From Pseudomonadales bacterium (GTDB lineage Bacteria; Pseudomonadota; Gammaproteobacteria; Pseudomonadales; UBA7239): 64,000 bases of DNA. A model generated the notes under the pieces. That model had not been told where the DNA came from, did not search any database, and worked only from the letters and a program-made list of their open reading frames with translations. Numbering within the stretch: position 1 is the stretch's first letter; each line of letters begins with the position of its first letter. Positions 20,675-28,442 of the stretch are shown here, piece after piece. The stretch spans positions 186,001 through 250,000 of the forward strand of contig JANQLY010000002.1 of assembly GCA_028280345.1 (NCBI GenBank). The letters are read 5' to 3'. The position numbers were made by a program, and so were the translations under genes.

Positions 20675-21514
20675 ATGAGCTGGAAAAATAGAATGAAAGC
20701 GATAAAAGTACTGTTACTATTATTTTTACCCATTCTGTCAACAGCAAGCTTGTCTGATACCACCACGATTACGTATTTTCATCAGGATATGTTGGGTTCT
20801 CCGGTGGCGGCTTCGAGTGAAACCGGTGCGGTGCTGTGGAGAAAAGAGTACCAACCCTTAGGGAAGACAGTGGATGCAGATGGTACCAATCATATCGGCT
20901 ATACAGGTCATGTTGAAGATAAGTCAACCGGTCTTAGCTACATGCAGCAGCGTTATTATGATCCGGAAATCGGGCGATTTTATTCCAATGATCCGGTTGG
21001 GGTTTTTGAGAGCGTTGAAGATAACCCGATGATGTTTAATCGGTATGCTTATGCAAATAATAATCCCTACTTATATACTGATCCTGATGGAAGGCAGAGT
21101 TTGGGAGTATATGTTGGTGCCAGATTATCTGGAAAGTCTCATGAAGAAGCAACAAGAATTATGATGGATTCTACTAATACAGTGGCAGAAGCAAGCGTAG
21201 AGGCTATGTCCTATACAAAAGGTGGAGCTATTATTGATGTAGTAGAAACTACGCATGAATTAATCACTGAGGAAGACATAAAAGATAATATCGCAGATAT
21301 GACAGCAGGTGAGATTGCCGGGGCTGTGACTGAAAAATTAGCCGAGAAAAAGCTTGGAAAGGAAGGTTCTGAAGTTGCTGGCGATGTTGTTGGTAAGTTC
21401 GCAGGTGATGCTGCTAAAAAGGTCACTTCAACAATTGTTGAGCAAAACCCCTCGGTTGAACCTGGTAAAAGGGAAGATAGTAAGCAGGAAGATGACACAA
21501 ATGAGGATAAATAA
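20675..21514 (+). CDS. Exported RHS cap protein 2 with unrecognised C-terminal domain
   Basis: The 279-residue protein starts at ATG 20675 with the signal peptide MSWKNRMKAIK, then LLLLFLPILSTASLS. The mature N-terminus TTTITYFHQDMLGSP is nearly identical to cap protein 1 through YYDPEIGRFYSNDPVG, then diverges. The cap closes with NRYAYANNNPYLYTDPDG. The variable part (about residues 145-279) begins SLGVYVGARLSGKSHEEATR, contains Gly/Ala-rich helical stretches (EIAGAVTEKLAEKKLG, EVAGDVVGKFAGDAAKK) and ends in a charged tail rich in Glu, Asp and Lys. I do not recognise that domain, and no adjacent immunity gene is visible. The close DNA match with cap gene 1 indicates recent duplication with replacement of the 3' end. 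Confidence 0.78.
   Translation: MSWKNRMKAIKVLLLLFLPILSTASLSDTTTITYFHQDMLGSPVAASSETGAVLWRKEYQPLGKTVDADGTNHIGYTGHVEDKSTGLSYMQQRYYDPEIGRFYSNDPVGVFESVEDNPMMFNRYAYANNNPYLYTDPDGRQSLGVYVGARLSGKSHEEATRIMMDSTNTVAEASVEAMSYTKGGAIIDVVETTHELITEEDIKDNIADMTAGEIAGAVTEKLAEKKLGKEGSEVAGDVVGKFAGDAAKKVTSTIVEQNPSVEPGKREDSKQEDDTNEDK
20852..20931 (+). repeat. 80-bp identical block, copy 2 (cap gene 2)
   Basis: Identical to 19853-19932. The pair is a substrate for homologous recombination that would delete or swap the variable 3' end of cap gene 1. Confidence 0.93.
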
Positions 21515-21642
21515 TTCCAGATGCATCATTCGGAGAGTCTGATAGATTTTACTGCACCATAGTAAAAAAGCTCACAAAAGCGGACTTTCTGTTTAGCCCT
21601 CCGGGCATTCAGAGTTCGCATGCAAAATAATGGCAGTAGAGG

Positions 21643-21690
21643 TGTAGGAAATAGATATAGAGCCTCTCTGACTTCCTCTGTAAAAGTACT
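21643..21690 (+). repeat. Diverged copy of the GTAGG/GTCTCT repeat (copy 1)
   Basis: GTGTAGGAAATAGATATAG, then a CTCTCTG core, then CTGTAA aligns with the two better copies at 21945 and 24525 if two one-base gaps are allowed. This is the weakest of the three. Confidence 0.4.
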
Positions 21691-21735
21691 TAAAACAGGT
21701 TATGTGGGCCAGTTACAGCGATTGGGCTTATTTCC

Positions 21736-21966
21736 ATGCACCCTGAATTGTTGCAGCAGTTGCGGGATATTACTCGGAAATTGAATATTCTATTAATTTT
21801 CGATGAGGTTATCACAGGCTTCAGGGTTGGGTTTGGAGGTGTGCAGCAATATTATGGAGTAAAGCCTGGTATTACCGTGATTACGACCTTGCAGCGATGG
21901 GTTTATAAAAAGACAAAGATGTCCACTGGTTGTGGGCGTCTCTGTCTTTTGGCGGGAAGGGAGTAG
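21736..21966 (+). pseudogene. Fragment of a glutamate-1-semialdehyde aminotransferase-like gene
   Basis: The translated stretch HPELLQQLRDITRKLN then ILLIFDEVITGFRVGFGG and QQYYGVKP is the PLP-binding Asp region (DEV) of the HemL/class III aminotransferase family. Sequence before it (GPVTAIGLIS, from about 21700) also fits. After YYGVKPGITVITTL the chain loses similarity exactly where the catalytic lysine (TTLGKVIGGG in relatives) should be, and stops. Only about 60 residues of a 430-residue enzyme remain, so this is a gene relic. The rest of 21515-22071 contains no gene that I can support. Confidence 0.7.
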
Positions 21967-22003
21967 GGGAGAGATAAGGAGTCTCTGGTGTTTCCTGTAA
22001 CGG
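21945..22003 (+). repeat. GTAGG/GTCTCT repeat, copy 2
   Basis: AGTAGGGGAGAGATAAGGAG, then TCTCTGGTGTTTCCTGTAAC (21962-22001) matches 24542-24581 at 37 of 40 positions. Weaker similarity extends upstream to a TTGGCG motif. The core has imperfect dyad symmetry (AGAGA/GTCTCT). Copies 2 and 3 are in direct orientation and bracket the sulfatase and the integrase relic. Confidence 0.7.
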
Positions 22004-22071
22004 CATTCAAAAGAGGATGATTTGTAATCCCCCCGAAAAATAAGACCGGTCGAAGTTTAACTCAATGTAAT

Positions 22072-22100
22072 AAAACCCCGCTGAAAAGCGGGGTTTCTTT
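22072..22100. terminator. Bidirectional intrinsic terminator
   Basis: AACCCCGC, loop TGAAAA, GCGGGGTT, with A-runs on the left and TTTCTTT on the right. It ends the sulfatase gene (minus strand), whose stop codon lies at 22121, and would also stop read-through from the RHS region. Confidence 0.85.
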
Positions 22101-22120
22101 GCATTACTAAGAAATGAGAA

Positions 22121-23830
22121 CTATTCACCTAACCCCCAGCTATCGCTTGTATTATCCCATTCTGGAACCTTCTTAATAACCTCTCGAGGGTCAAAAGGCG
22201 CATCACCTTTCTTCACGCGCATTTTACTTGCCTCAACTACTTCGGGCCTGGCATTCTCGATATTCGTAAATGGCAAATCTCTATTCTGGCCCTTATCCGG
22301 ATATTTTTCTTTCATTAATTCATGGCGCGTTTTCATATGATTGAACATACTTTTAGCTGGGTACATCGGTAACATCATGCCACTTACCTCGCGAGGATCA
22401 TTGTACAGGTCATAGAACTCTGGACCTGATAATCCTTTCTTTGCTCCAGTCCAATGCTTCTTATAACGACCTTTCACAGTCGCAGCTAATTCAGGTCCCG
22501 TGTAAATATGTACATAGTCACGTCTACTATTTGTATCACCCTCGAGAAACAGCGCCGTCTGGTCTACGCCATCAATTATACGATCACGAGGAATATATTG
22601 AGTTGCGCCACCCAGGCGGGCAAATGTAGTGAACAGGTCAGTTTCATGGAGAATATCACCTATTACTTGCCCAGGCTCAATTACTCCTGGCCAATAGGCG
22701 ATAGCAGGAACACGAACAGCGCCTTCTGTGTAATCACCCTTGCCTCCAGTGTATAACGTTTCTACCATACCCGGTGGACCGTTGTGCACCATCGGGCCAT
22801 TATCGGCCATTAGAACAACTAGCGTATTATCATCAATATCCAATTCTTCAAGTAGTTGTTTAAGTTCACCTATGCGTACGTCCATCCGTGCCAGGCCTTC
22901 TTGTAGAAAACCACCACTAACCGTTACTCTGTCGGGAAAGCCCATAAAAGATGTAATCTGAGGCCAAAGTGCTAGATAGAAAGGCTGATCACTCTTGGCT
23001 TTTTTACGGATGAACTCTTCAGATCTCTTGAAGAATTCATCTTCTATTTTCATGTAGTCATCATGATCAGGTGGGGTGCCCCATTCACGAACTGGTCCAC
23101 CTTTAGTGCCTTCCAAGGCCCAAACATAGCCTTTGGGTCGCCAACCCTTGTCCATATCGTAAGGGTCTTCAGGAAACATCTCCGGGAACATCACACCAGG
23201 CGCAAGCACCCCTAGTTGTGCTTGAGGTACATATAGACTGGGCACTTGGTTATAAGGTGCCCACATGGCTTCGTCAAAGCCCTGGTTTGTCAAATAGCTG
23301 GACTCGACGTCACCTAAGTGTGCTTTGCCATAGAAGGCTGTTGCATAGCCAGCCTTGCTCAAGACTTCGGCCATTGTGACTTCTTCTTCAGCAAGTCCAC
23401 CATACTCATATGGGAAACCGACATTATACATTCCATTACGCACGGCGTGTCTTCCTGTTATTACCGCAGCACGACTCGGCGTGCAAGAAGGCTCCGTATA
23501 CATGCGCATGAAATTTATTCCCTGTCTGGCAATCTCATTCATATTAGGTGTTTCCCAGCCACGCAGCTTCTGGATTTCAGGAACACCAATTTCACCTACC
23601 GGGGTGTCATCCCACATGATATGAATAATATTCGGCTTCTTACCGTGTTTTTGTTCCAGCTCAGCTAGTTTCTTATCAAGTGCTTGATCTTGCTCCTCCC
23701 ATTTATCCTTATACTGTGCGAGTAGTACATAGTGTTCAGCATCATGCACTATAGGCTTCGCAATGAGTGGTGCACTCGCGCCGATTAAGACCCAAGCCGT
23801 CACGAGACTTACAAATCTTTTAATACCCAT
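22121..23830 (-). CDS. Exported arylsulfatase-family sulfatase
   Basis: This type I sulfatase hydrolyses sulfate esters and depends on a formylglycine made from the cysteine of CxPSR. Here the motif is CTPSRAAVITGRH, with Cys116 when counted from the ATG at 23830. A GTG four codons upstream is also open but has no ribosome site. A signal peptide (MGIKRFVSLVTAWVLIGASA, cleavage near IAK) places it in the periplasm or outside. Metal-binding IIHIMWDD (N-terminal) and LMADNGP (central) are present. Full length of about 569 residues looks intact. It is transcribed away from the integrase relic and ends at a strong terminator. No maturase is in the window. Its location between direct repeats suggests horizontal transfer. 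Confidence 0.9.
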   Translation of the reverse strand: MGIKRFVSLVTAWVLIGASAPLIAKPIVHDAEHYVLLAQYKDKWEEQDQALDKKLAELEQKHGKKPNIIHIMWDDTPVGEIGVPEIQKLRGWETPNMNEIARQGINFMRMYTEPSCTPSRAAVITGRHAVRNGMYNVGFPYEYGGLAEEEVTMAEVLSKAGYATAFYGKAHLGDVESSYLTNQGFDEAMWAPYNQVPSLYVPQAQLGVLAPGVMFPEMFPEDPYDMDKGWRPKGYVWALEGTKGGPVREWGTPPDHDDYMKIEDEFFKRSEEFIRKKAKSDQPFYLALWPQITSFMGFPDRVTVSGGFLQEGLARMDVRIGELKQLLEELDIDDNTLVVLMADNGPMVHNGPPGMVETLYTGGKGDYTEGAVRVPAIAYWPGVIEPGQVIGDILHETDLFTTFARLGGATQYIPRDRIIDGVDQTALFLEGDTNSRRDYVHIYTGPELAATVKGRYKKHWTGAKKGLSGPEFYDLYNDPREVSGMMLPMYPAKSMFNHMKTRHELMKEKYPDKGQNRDLPFTNIENARPEVVEASKMRVKKGDAPFDPREVIKKVPEWDNTSDSWGLGE

Positions 23831-23989
23831 AATATGTTCCACTAAAGGTTTGAGAGAAGTTTAATTGTAGCAGAAGCTGTGTATTTCCCAGCATATAAAA
23901 ATTATTACTTCAAACCCTTAGCGCTTTTGTGACTTAAAAACTAAAGGTTATTTATTGGTATCAAAAAATCGTCAAATTTTATTTAGTTA

Positions 23990-24366
23990 CTCAAGGAAGA
24001 TCCAATGATCTGCGTTGTTCTGTAGGGGGGTATCTGACCATTCCGGGGTTTTCAGTTTTAACCATTCTTTAGCAATGGCAGCAAAGCTGTTATTGGCTTC
24101 CAGATTACGCTGAAGTTTTTGGGTGCCATTACTTAGTTGGCTGCGGGCTCCAAGGGTGGTTTGCCTCGCTTGCTTTAACGAAACTTCTGGATATACGCCT
24201 AAGGCCAGGCGTTTTATCTTTATTGGCTTGGCGATATTTCGCGATACTTTAAACGCCAGTATTTTGAACCGGTAGGGCGTGACTTTCTGCCGTCAGATGG
24301 CTTATACGTTTTCTCTTTGGTCTTTGCGTTGCGAGTCGTAGTGCCTTTGAACTTGTTTGTATTCAT
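23990..24366 (-). pseudogene. Decayed P4-type phage integrase (N-terminal DUF4102 part)
   Basis: Read from ATG 24366 on the minus strand: TRNAKTKEKTYKPSDG, then GSKYWRLKYR, then after a frameshift LALGVYPEVSLKQARQTTLG, and then FAAIAKEWLK followed by TPEWSD. This is the characteristic N-terminal domain of P4/DUF4102 integrases. The frame is broken by at least one indel after KYRE, and the catalytic C-terminal domain is absent. It is a relic of an island integrase and marks the region as mobile DNA. The rest of the 997-bp gap between the sulfatase and 24828 holds only a repeat copy and no gene that I can support. Confidence 0.8.
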
Positions 24367-24524
24367 GCTGGCTTTTCAGAAATTCAGGATGTAAATTTAT
24401 GCCCCAGTTAGGACAGGCGTTTAAAAATTTCTGCAGACAATGATGGGCTATAAAAAATAAAAACCCAGCGCTTGGTTAGGTTTCGGACTTTATCGGGCTA
24501 AAAAAGTTTTAAAAAATGCCTTTA

Positions 24525-24583
24525 GCTCTTGGCGATGGTGAAGTAGGGGAGAGATCAGGAGTCTCTGGAGTTCCCTGTAACAG
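24525..24583 (+). repeat. GTAGG/GTCTCT repeat, copy 3
   Basis: Direct copy of 21945-22003; 37 of 40 positions match in the core 24542-24581. It lies downstream of the integrase relic. Confidence 0.7.
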
Positions 24584-24827
24584 TGTTCACAGCAGGGTAA
24601 TTGAGCAAAAATCAGGCAATGTTTTCAGGATGAATCTGGCTAGTCTGCTAAAGAGCTGATTGGGTGCTCTTTACCGAGGCTGGGTCTATTTTAGGCGAAT
24701 TTAGTAGCAGGAAATTATAAGGGAAATGGAACAAATACTACCCGGAGGGGTAGTAGATAAACTGACATCTCACAATGTATATTCCTGTTATCAGAGAAGA
24801 TTCCGGTTTTTTGCACTGGGGAAGCGT

Positions 24828-25082
24828 ATGACTAATTGGGATAAGGATGATGACAAGGATCAAACTGACAAAGATGGGGATTATGTATCTAAAGATAATC
24901 CTTATGAGATACCAGATATGATTGATGGGTATGAGAAGAGATTTGGCTTTTCTCGTGATGAAATTTCAAGAGTTATTGATTCATGTAGAGAAAAAGTTGG
25001 AGCTCCATTTCCCAGGGAGCAAGTAGAAGAGTGTGTGGAAAAGAACCTTAAAATTAAGGCAGCTCTCAGAAAGTCAAAATGA
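24828..25082 (+). CDS. Small acidic/charged protein, DUF3606-like helical domain possible
   Basis: The 84-residue product starts at ATG 24828, chosen because GGGGAAG lies 5 bp upstream; an open frame extends 102 bp further upstream without a ribosome site. The N-terminal 25 residues are almost all Asp and Lys (WDKDDDKDQTDKDGD). The rest, PYEIPDMIDGYEKRFGFSRD then EISRVIDSCREKVGA, has the helix-turn-helix-like layout seen in DUF3606 proteins, but this is a guess. It lies just outside the left inverted repeat and 52 bp before the NTPase gene, so it may supply that gene's transcript. Confidence 0.5.
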   Translation: MTNWDKDDDKDQTDKDGDYVSKDNPYEIPDMIDGYEKRFGFSRDEISRVIDSCREKVGAPFPREQVEECVEKNLKIKAALRKSK

Positions 25083-25115
25083 GTTTTTGGGTGAGTTTAT
25101 AGATTTGAAGCAGAA

Positions 25116-25140
25116 TTAGGGATAACTCAGAATTATGAAT
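25116..25140 (+). repeat. Left 25-bp inverted repeat, recombinase-site-like
   Basis: GATAACTCAGAATTATGAAT (25121-25140) is an exact inverted match of 28412-28431; with five more outward bases, 24 of 25 positions match. It contains the start codon and second codon of the gene at 25135. Internally it reads GATAA, seven bases CTCAGAA, then TTATGAAT, like the ATAA-N6-TTATG core of Xer/dif sites. Confidence 0.88.
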
Positions 25141-27456
25141 GTAAAGTTTATTGATAGGCAAAACGATCTAAATTTTGCATGTCGTTTCTTGTCTGAGGAA
25201 AAAGAATCTGAATCTATCGTATATGAAACAAGACCGGCATCTGGTTTTTCTACCTTTCTAGAATATATATGTAACAATCAACACAATGGAAATATTGGAA
25301 TTATTGCCTCTAAAAGAGAGAGTGATATTTATCTGTCTTTAATAAAATCTATTCAACAAAGTGAGCAGGGACGCATCCAATTAAGAAAAGCTGCAGCGAC
25401 TGCTGGTATTCTAGATGGCTTCGAGGTTTTATGTAGAATGATCCCTTACATAGGCCCAGGTATTACGGCAGGAAGACAAAAACTTGAAATGGCTGGCTTG
25501 GAAAATAGGAATTTGCCTAGAGAGATTGTGCTAGCGTATTTAAAGTCATATTCTTCTAGTAAGAAGAATTTGGTTTTAGCTATAGATGATATTCAGTCTG
25601 CGACAGAAGATTTAAAAGAATTGATTTATATGATCAAAGAGTATGATCTAGAAGGAATTAAATTTCTTTTAGGACATGTGCTGCGTAGAGAGAGTAGTGA
25701 AACTGCAAGTGAATTTTCTGACAAAATCTATAACATTGGACTAGAAATTGTTGATCGAGAATTTATCAACCCTGATAGAGAATTTGTAGAAAAATATATT
25801 GCTGAAGTGGCCCCCAGCCTTGATGTTTCACCCTCTGAAATATTAGAAAAGTCAAATGGAGACATTTACCGCATTAAGAGGCTTGTGGCATCTAAGGGAT
25901 TGGAAACAGAAATTGATCTTACCGATCTAGAACGATTTACTCTGGGTCTTCTGGACTCTGCTTCGCAACCGCTAAGAGTAAGTGACCTAATAACAATATT
26001 GATGGACACAGATTACGTTTATGTTGATTGCGAGCGCGAAGTTTCTGACGCGATTGACAGGCTATTACGCATAAATTATATAAATAAAGACGCTGTTTCT
26101 CATGGTGATACATTTGTGTCTTTAAGAGCAACTAGTGAGGCATCTAGAGTAACCCTTCAGGCTGACAAGCTTGTTATAGCGGATGTTGCCTACGCTTATT
26201 TCCAAAAATTTTACAAGAATTCTATTCGGCACTCTAGGGCAGAGTTGTCTGGGCTTTTATATAGATTATCCCAACTAGTGTCCAGGGACTCTGTGGGATA
26301 TTGGAGTCGAGAGCTAATAAACTCCTCCTTGGGTGCTGGAACACTAGATATTGCACGCTCTCAAATATCTAATAGTCTGGATTTTGGGTCACCCAAAAGT
26401 AAAGCTGACCTAATGACAGATGTGACCTTTAATTTCTTAACTAAACAGTATAATAATGCATTAGAGCTTCTCAACAATAAAGATTATTCAGAGTGGTCTA
26501 GCGATAGCTATCTGGCTGTACTAAAAGCAGTTTGTTTGAATCGATGTAGAAATCACATAGAGTCTGAAAAGCTAATAAAACAGATGCTTAAAAGTGAAGT
26601 GAGTGATAATGATGCATGTATACTTCACTCGTTTTTCATAAATAACCTTGTTCATGAAAATAGAATTGATGAAGCGAAAAAAGTTTTTCAAAAATATATA
26701 GATGAATTTCAAGATGTGCGAAGCTACCCTGCTTTTTTAAGAACTGCATCAGCTATATATGAACCAGAAACTGCAATTGATTATCTAGACAAGGCAAAAA
26801 CTATATCGTTTAAGCTTGGTGATGTATTTGGTGCTGCTGCAATAAGTGCGAATATAGGTGTTGCTCTGATGGAAATCGGACAGCACAAATCAGCATTGGA
26901 AATTCTAGACAAAGCGTATGATGATTTGTTGGTCTTTGGGCCACATCATTTACATATTGTTCAGAATAATCTTGGCATCTGTAATATTGTGTTAGAGAAT
27001 TTCCAAAAAGCTGAAGCACTCTTTAAAAAATCCTCCAGGGTTAAAAGCTTAATGCCTAGAGTATATTCAAAAATAAATACATCAATGTCAAAATCTATTG
27101 CGGGAAACTCAGAAGAGGGATTGTCTTTGATGGTTGGCCTAGAAAAAGAGGTCAATGAGTGCCTGGTTGATAGGGTTAGACAGCGTTATTTTACGAATTT
27201 AGCTCTACTATCTTGGTATTGCAGCGAGGACAAGAAGGAGCTTGACAGAAAAATCAAAATGGCTTGGGAGCATAAGGATAGGAAATATCCAGAAAGCACC
27301 ATAAATACGCTGTCACTTCTTTCGCAAAAAGAACCTACCGCTATTTCCTCAGAAAAAAAGCACGCTATGCTTTTGGAACATTGGCAGCCGTGCTACCTAG
27401 AGTACTGGTATTTTAACCCTTTGTCTTCTCTTACGGACACATATATTGACGGCTAA
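25135..27456 (+). CDS. STAND-like NTPase with degenerate P-loop and TPR C-terminus
   Basis: The 773-residue cytosolic protein opens FIDRQNDLNFACRFL, like the R(E/Q)xEL entry of AAA/STAND ATPases. The expected P-loop position reads ETRPASGFSTFLEYI, without the GK[ST] lysine. A Walker-B-like LVLAIDDIQSA follows, then a helical/winged-helix middle. From about residue 440 come repeated helix pairs of TPR type (SYLAVLKAVCLNRCRNHIES, then AAAISANIGVALMEIGQHKS). This resembles signal-sensing STAND proteins, some of which act in phage defence, but no effector domain is visible, so the role is unknown. The start codon lies within the left inverted repeat. Its 3' end overlaps the convergent ATP-grasp gene by 26 bp. 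Low GC marks it as acquired. Confidence 0.65.
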   Translation: MNVKFIDRQNDLNFACRFLSEEKESESIVYETRPASGFSTFLEYICNNQHNGNIGIIASKRESDIYLSLIKSIQQSEQGRIQLRKAAATAGILDGFEVLCRMIPYIGPGITAGRQKLEMAGLENRNLPREIVLAYLKSYSSSKKNLVLAIDDIQSATEDLKELIYMIKEYDLEGIKFLLGHVLRRESSETASEFSDKIYNIGLEIVDREFINPDREFVEKYIAEVAPSLDVSPSEILEKSNGDIYRIKRLVASKGLETEIDLTDLERFTLGLLDSASQPLRVSDLITILMDTDYVYVDCEREVSDAIDRLLRINYINKDAVSHGDTFVSLRATSEASRVTLQADKLVIADVAYAYFQKFYKNSIRHSRAELSGLLYRLSQLVSRDSVGYWSRELINSSLGAGTLDIARSQISNSLDFGSPKSKADLMTDVTFNFLTKQYNNALELLNNKDYSEWSSDSYLAVLKAVCLNRCRNHIESEKLIKQMLKSEVSDNDACILHSFFINNLVHENRIDEAKKVFQKYIDEFQDVRSYPAFLRTASAIYEPETAIDYLDKAKTISFKLGDVFGAAAISANIGVALMEIGQHKSALEILDKAYDDLLVFGPHHLHIVQNNLGICNIVLENFQKAEALFKKSSRVKSLMPRVYSKINTSMSKSIAGNSEEGLSLMVGLEKEVNECLVDRVRQRYFTNLALLSWYCSEDKKELDRKIKMAWEHKDRKYPESTINTLSLLSQKEPTAISSEKKHAMLLEHWQPCYLEYWYFNPLSSLTDTYIDG

Positions 27457-28417
27457 AACTGTAAGATAGAATATGCTGCAATAGCAAATCTTGGGTAATT
27501 CCCATTGAAGCTGATGCAATCGATATTGCACTCGTAGATTTAAGATTGCAACAGATATTAAACTCAAGCACATATGGGTTATCATCTTCGCCGCATTTTA
27601 GATCCATTCGAAAGTAATCAATATTACCAATTGCTTTAAATAGTTTGATGGCAGTTTCATGGATTTTTTCTTGCACATTCTGCTCCCGGCAGACCTCTCG
27701 GTACATTCCTGATTCATGTCCTCTGGCTTGAGCATAAGTAACAATGCCGCCTTTATTGGAGCTGAATGTCTCAATTACTGGTAAAGCGATTGCCTTTTCG
27801 GCACCAATCACAGGTACAGTAAAACTTCTTCCAGGTAAATATTCTTCCAAAATGGCGTCTTTGTCTTCATCATGGAGTTTTTTCACCTCTATTCTTGCAT
27901 CCTCCCATGTTTCTGATATTGAGCTACAGGAAACTCCTCTAGAGCTTGCCCCATATCGCCATTTAACAAAATATGGACCATTAAAATTAGGTGGAGATAG
28001 ATGATCAAAAACGCTATAAAGCTTCCAATTAGCAGTAGGTATATTGAGTTGCTTAAAAAATATTTTCGACAAGTGCTTGTCTTCTGCAAGAGCTCGAATG
28101 TTGGGTGTACTTCCAAGATAGGGTAAATAGTAATACTCACAAAGTGAGGATATTAAAATTTCAGAATTATTGAAGTTCATTCTATTAAGTAGTGAAAAAA
28201 CATAATTAAATTCCTGGTGGCATGAGATGAGATCTTCTATGGAGCATCTGGCATGTACGGATAGGCCAATCTCTACTAATAGGTCATATATCTCTTTATG
28301 GTAAGTGTGTTGATCTTTTTGGAAAGAGTCTCCATTTGGGGCGTATTCCGATAAGTATAATATTTTTGTATTTCGCCTTTGATTTTTCGATAATTCAAGT
28401 AGCCAAGAGTTATTCAT
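27431..28417 (-). CDS. ATP-grasp ligase, D-Ala-D-Ala ligase-like
   Basis: The 328-residue protein has ATP-grasp order: ALAEDKHLSKIFFKQLNIPT (entry to the ATP-binding subdomain), YFVKWRYGASSRGVS (Lys and the glycine/serine lid), AILEEYLPGRSFTVPVIG, and YFRMDLKCGEDDNPYVLEFN, which supplies the Mg-binding acidic residues. These fit the D-alanine–D-alanine ligase branch, which joins a carboxylate to an amine through an acyl-phosphate. The actual substrate is unknown, and the segment after LEFN (ICCNLKSTSA) differs from true Ddl enzymes. The start codon lies in the right inverted repeat, 25 bp after the recombinase stop, so the two are presently co-directional. Confidence 0.8.
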   Translation of the reverse strand: MNNSWLLELSKNQRRNTKILYLSEYAPNGDSFQKDQHTYHKEIYDLLVEIGLSVHARCSIEDLISCHQEFNYVFSLLNRMNFNNSEILISSLCEYYYLPYLGSTPNIRALAEDKHLSKIFFKQLNIPTANWKLYSVFDHLSPPNFNGPYFVKWRYGASSRGVSCSSISETWEDARIEVKKLHDEDKDAILEEYLPGRSFTVPVIGAEKAIALPVIETFSSNKGGIVTYAQARGHESGMYREVCREQNVQEKIHETAIKLFKAIGNIDYFRMDLKCGEDDNPYVLEFNICCNLKSTSAISIASASMGITQDLLLQHILSYSFSRQYMCP

Positions 28418-28436
28418 AATTCTGAGTTATCACTAA
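28412..28436 (-). repeat. Right 25-bp inverted repeat, recombinase-site-like
   Basis: Inverted partner of 25116-25140 (24 of 25 match; innermost 20 identical). It contains the ATG-AAT start of the ATP-grasp gene and lies 7 bp from the recombinase stop codon. The matching stops abruptly after the second codon. Confidence 0.88.
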
Positions 28437-28442
28437 AACACC

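Noticed and set aside
24726..24827. Longer form of the small charged protein
   Set aside because: No ribosome site at 24726, whereas GGGGAAG precedes ATG 24828.
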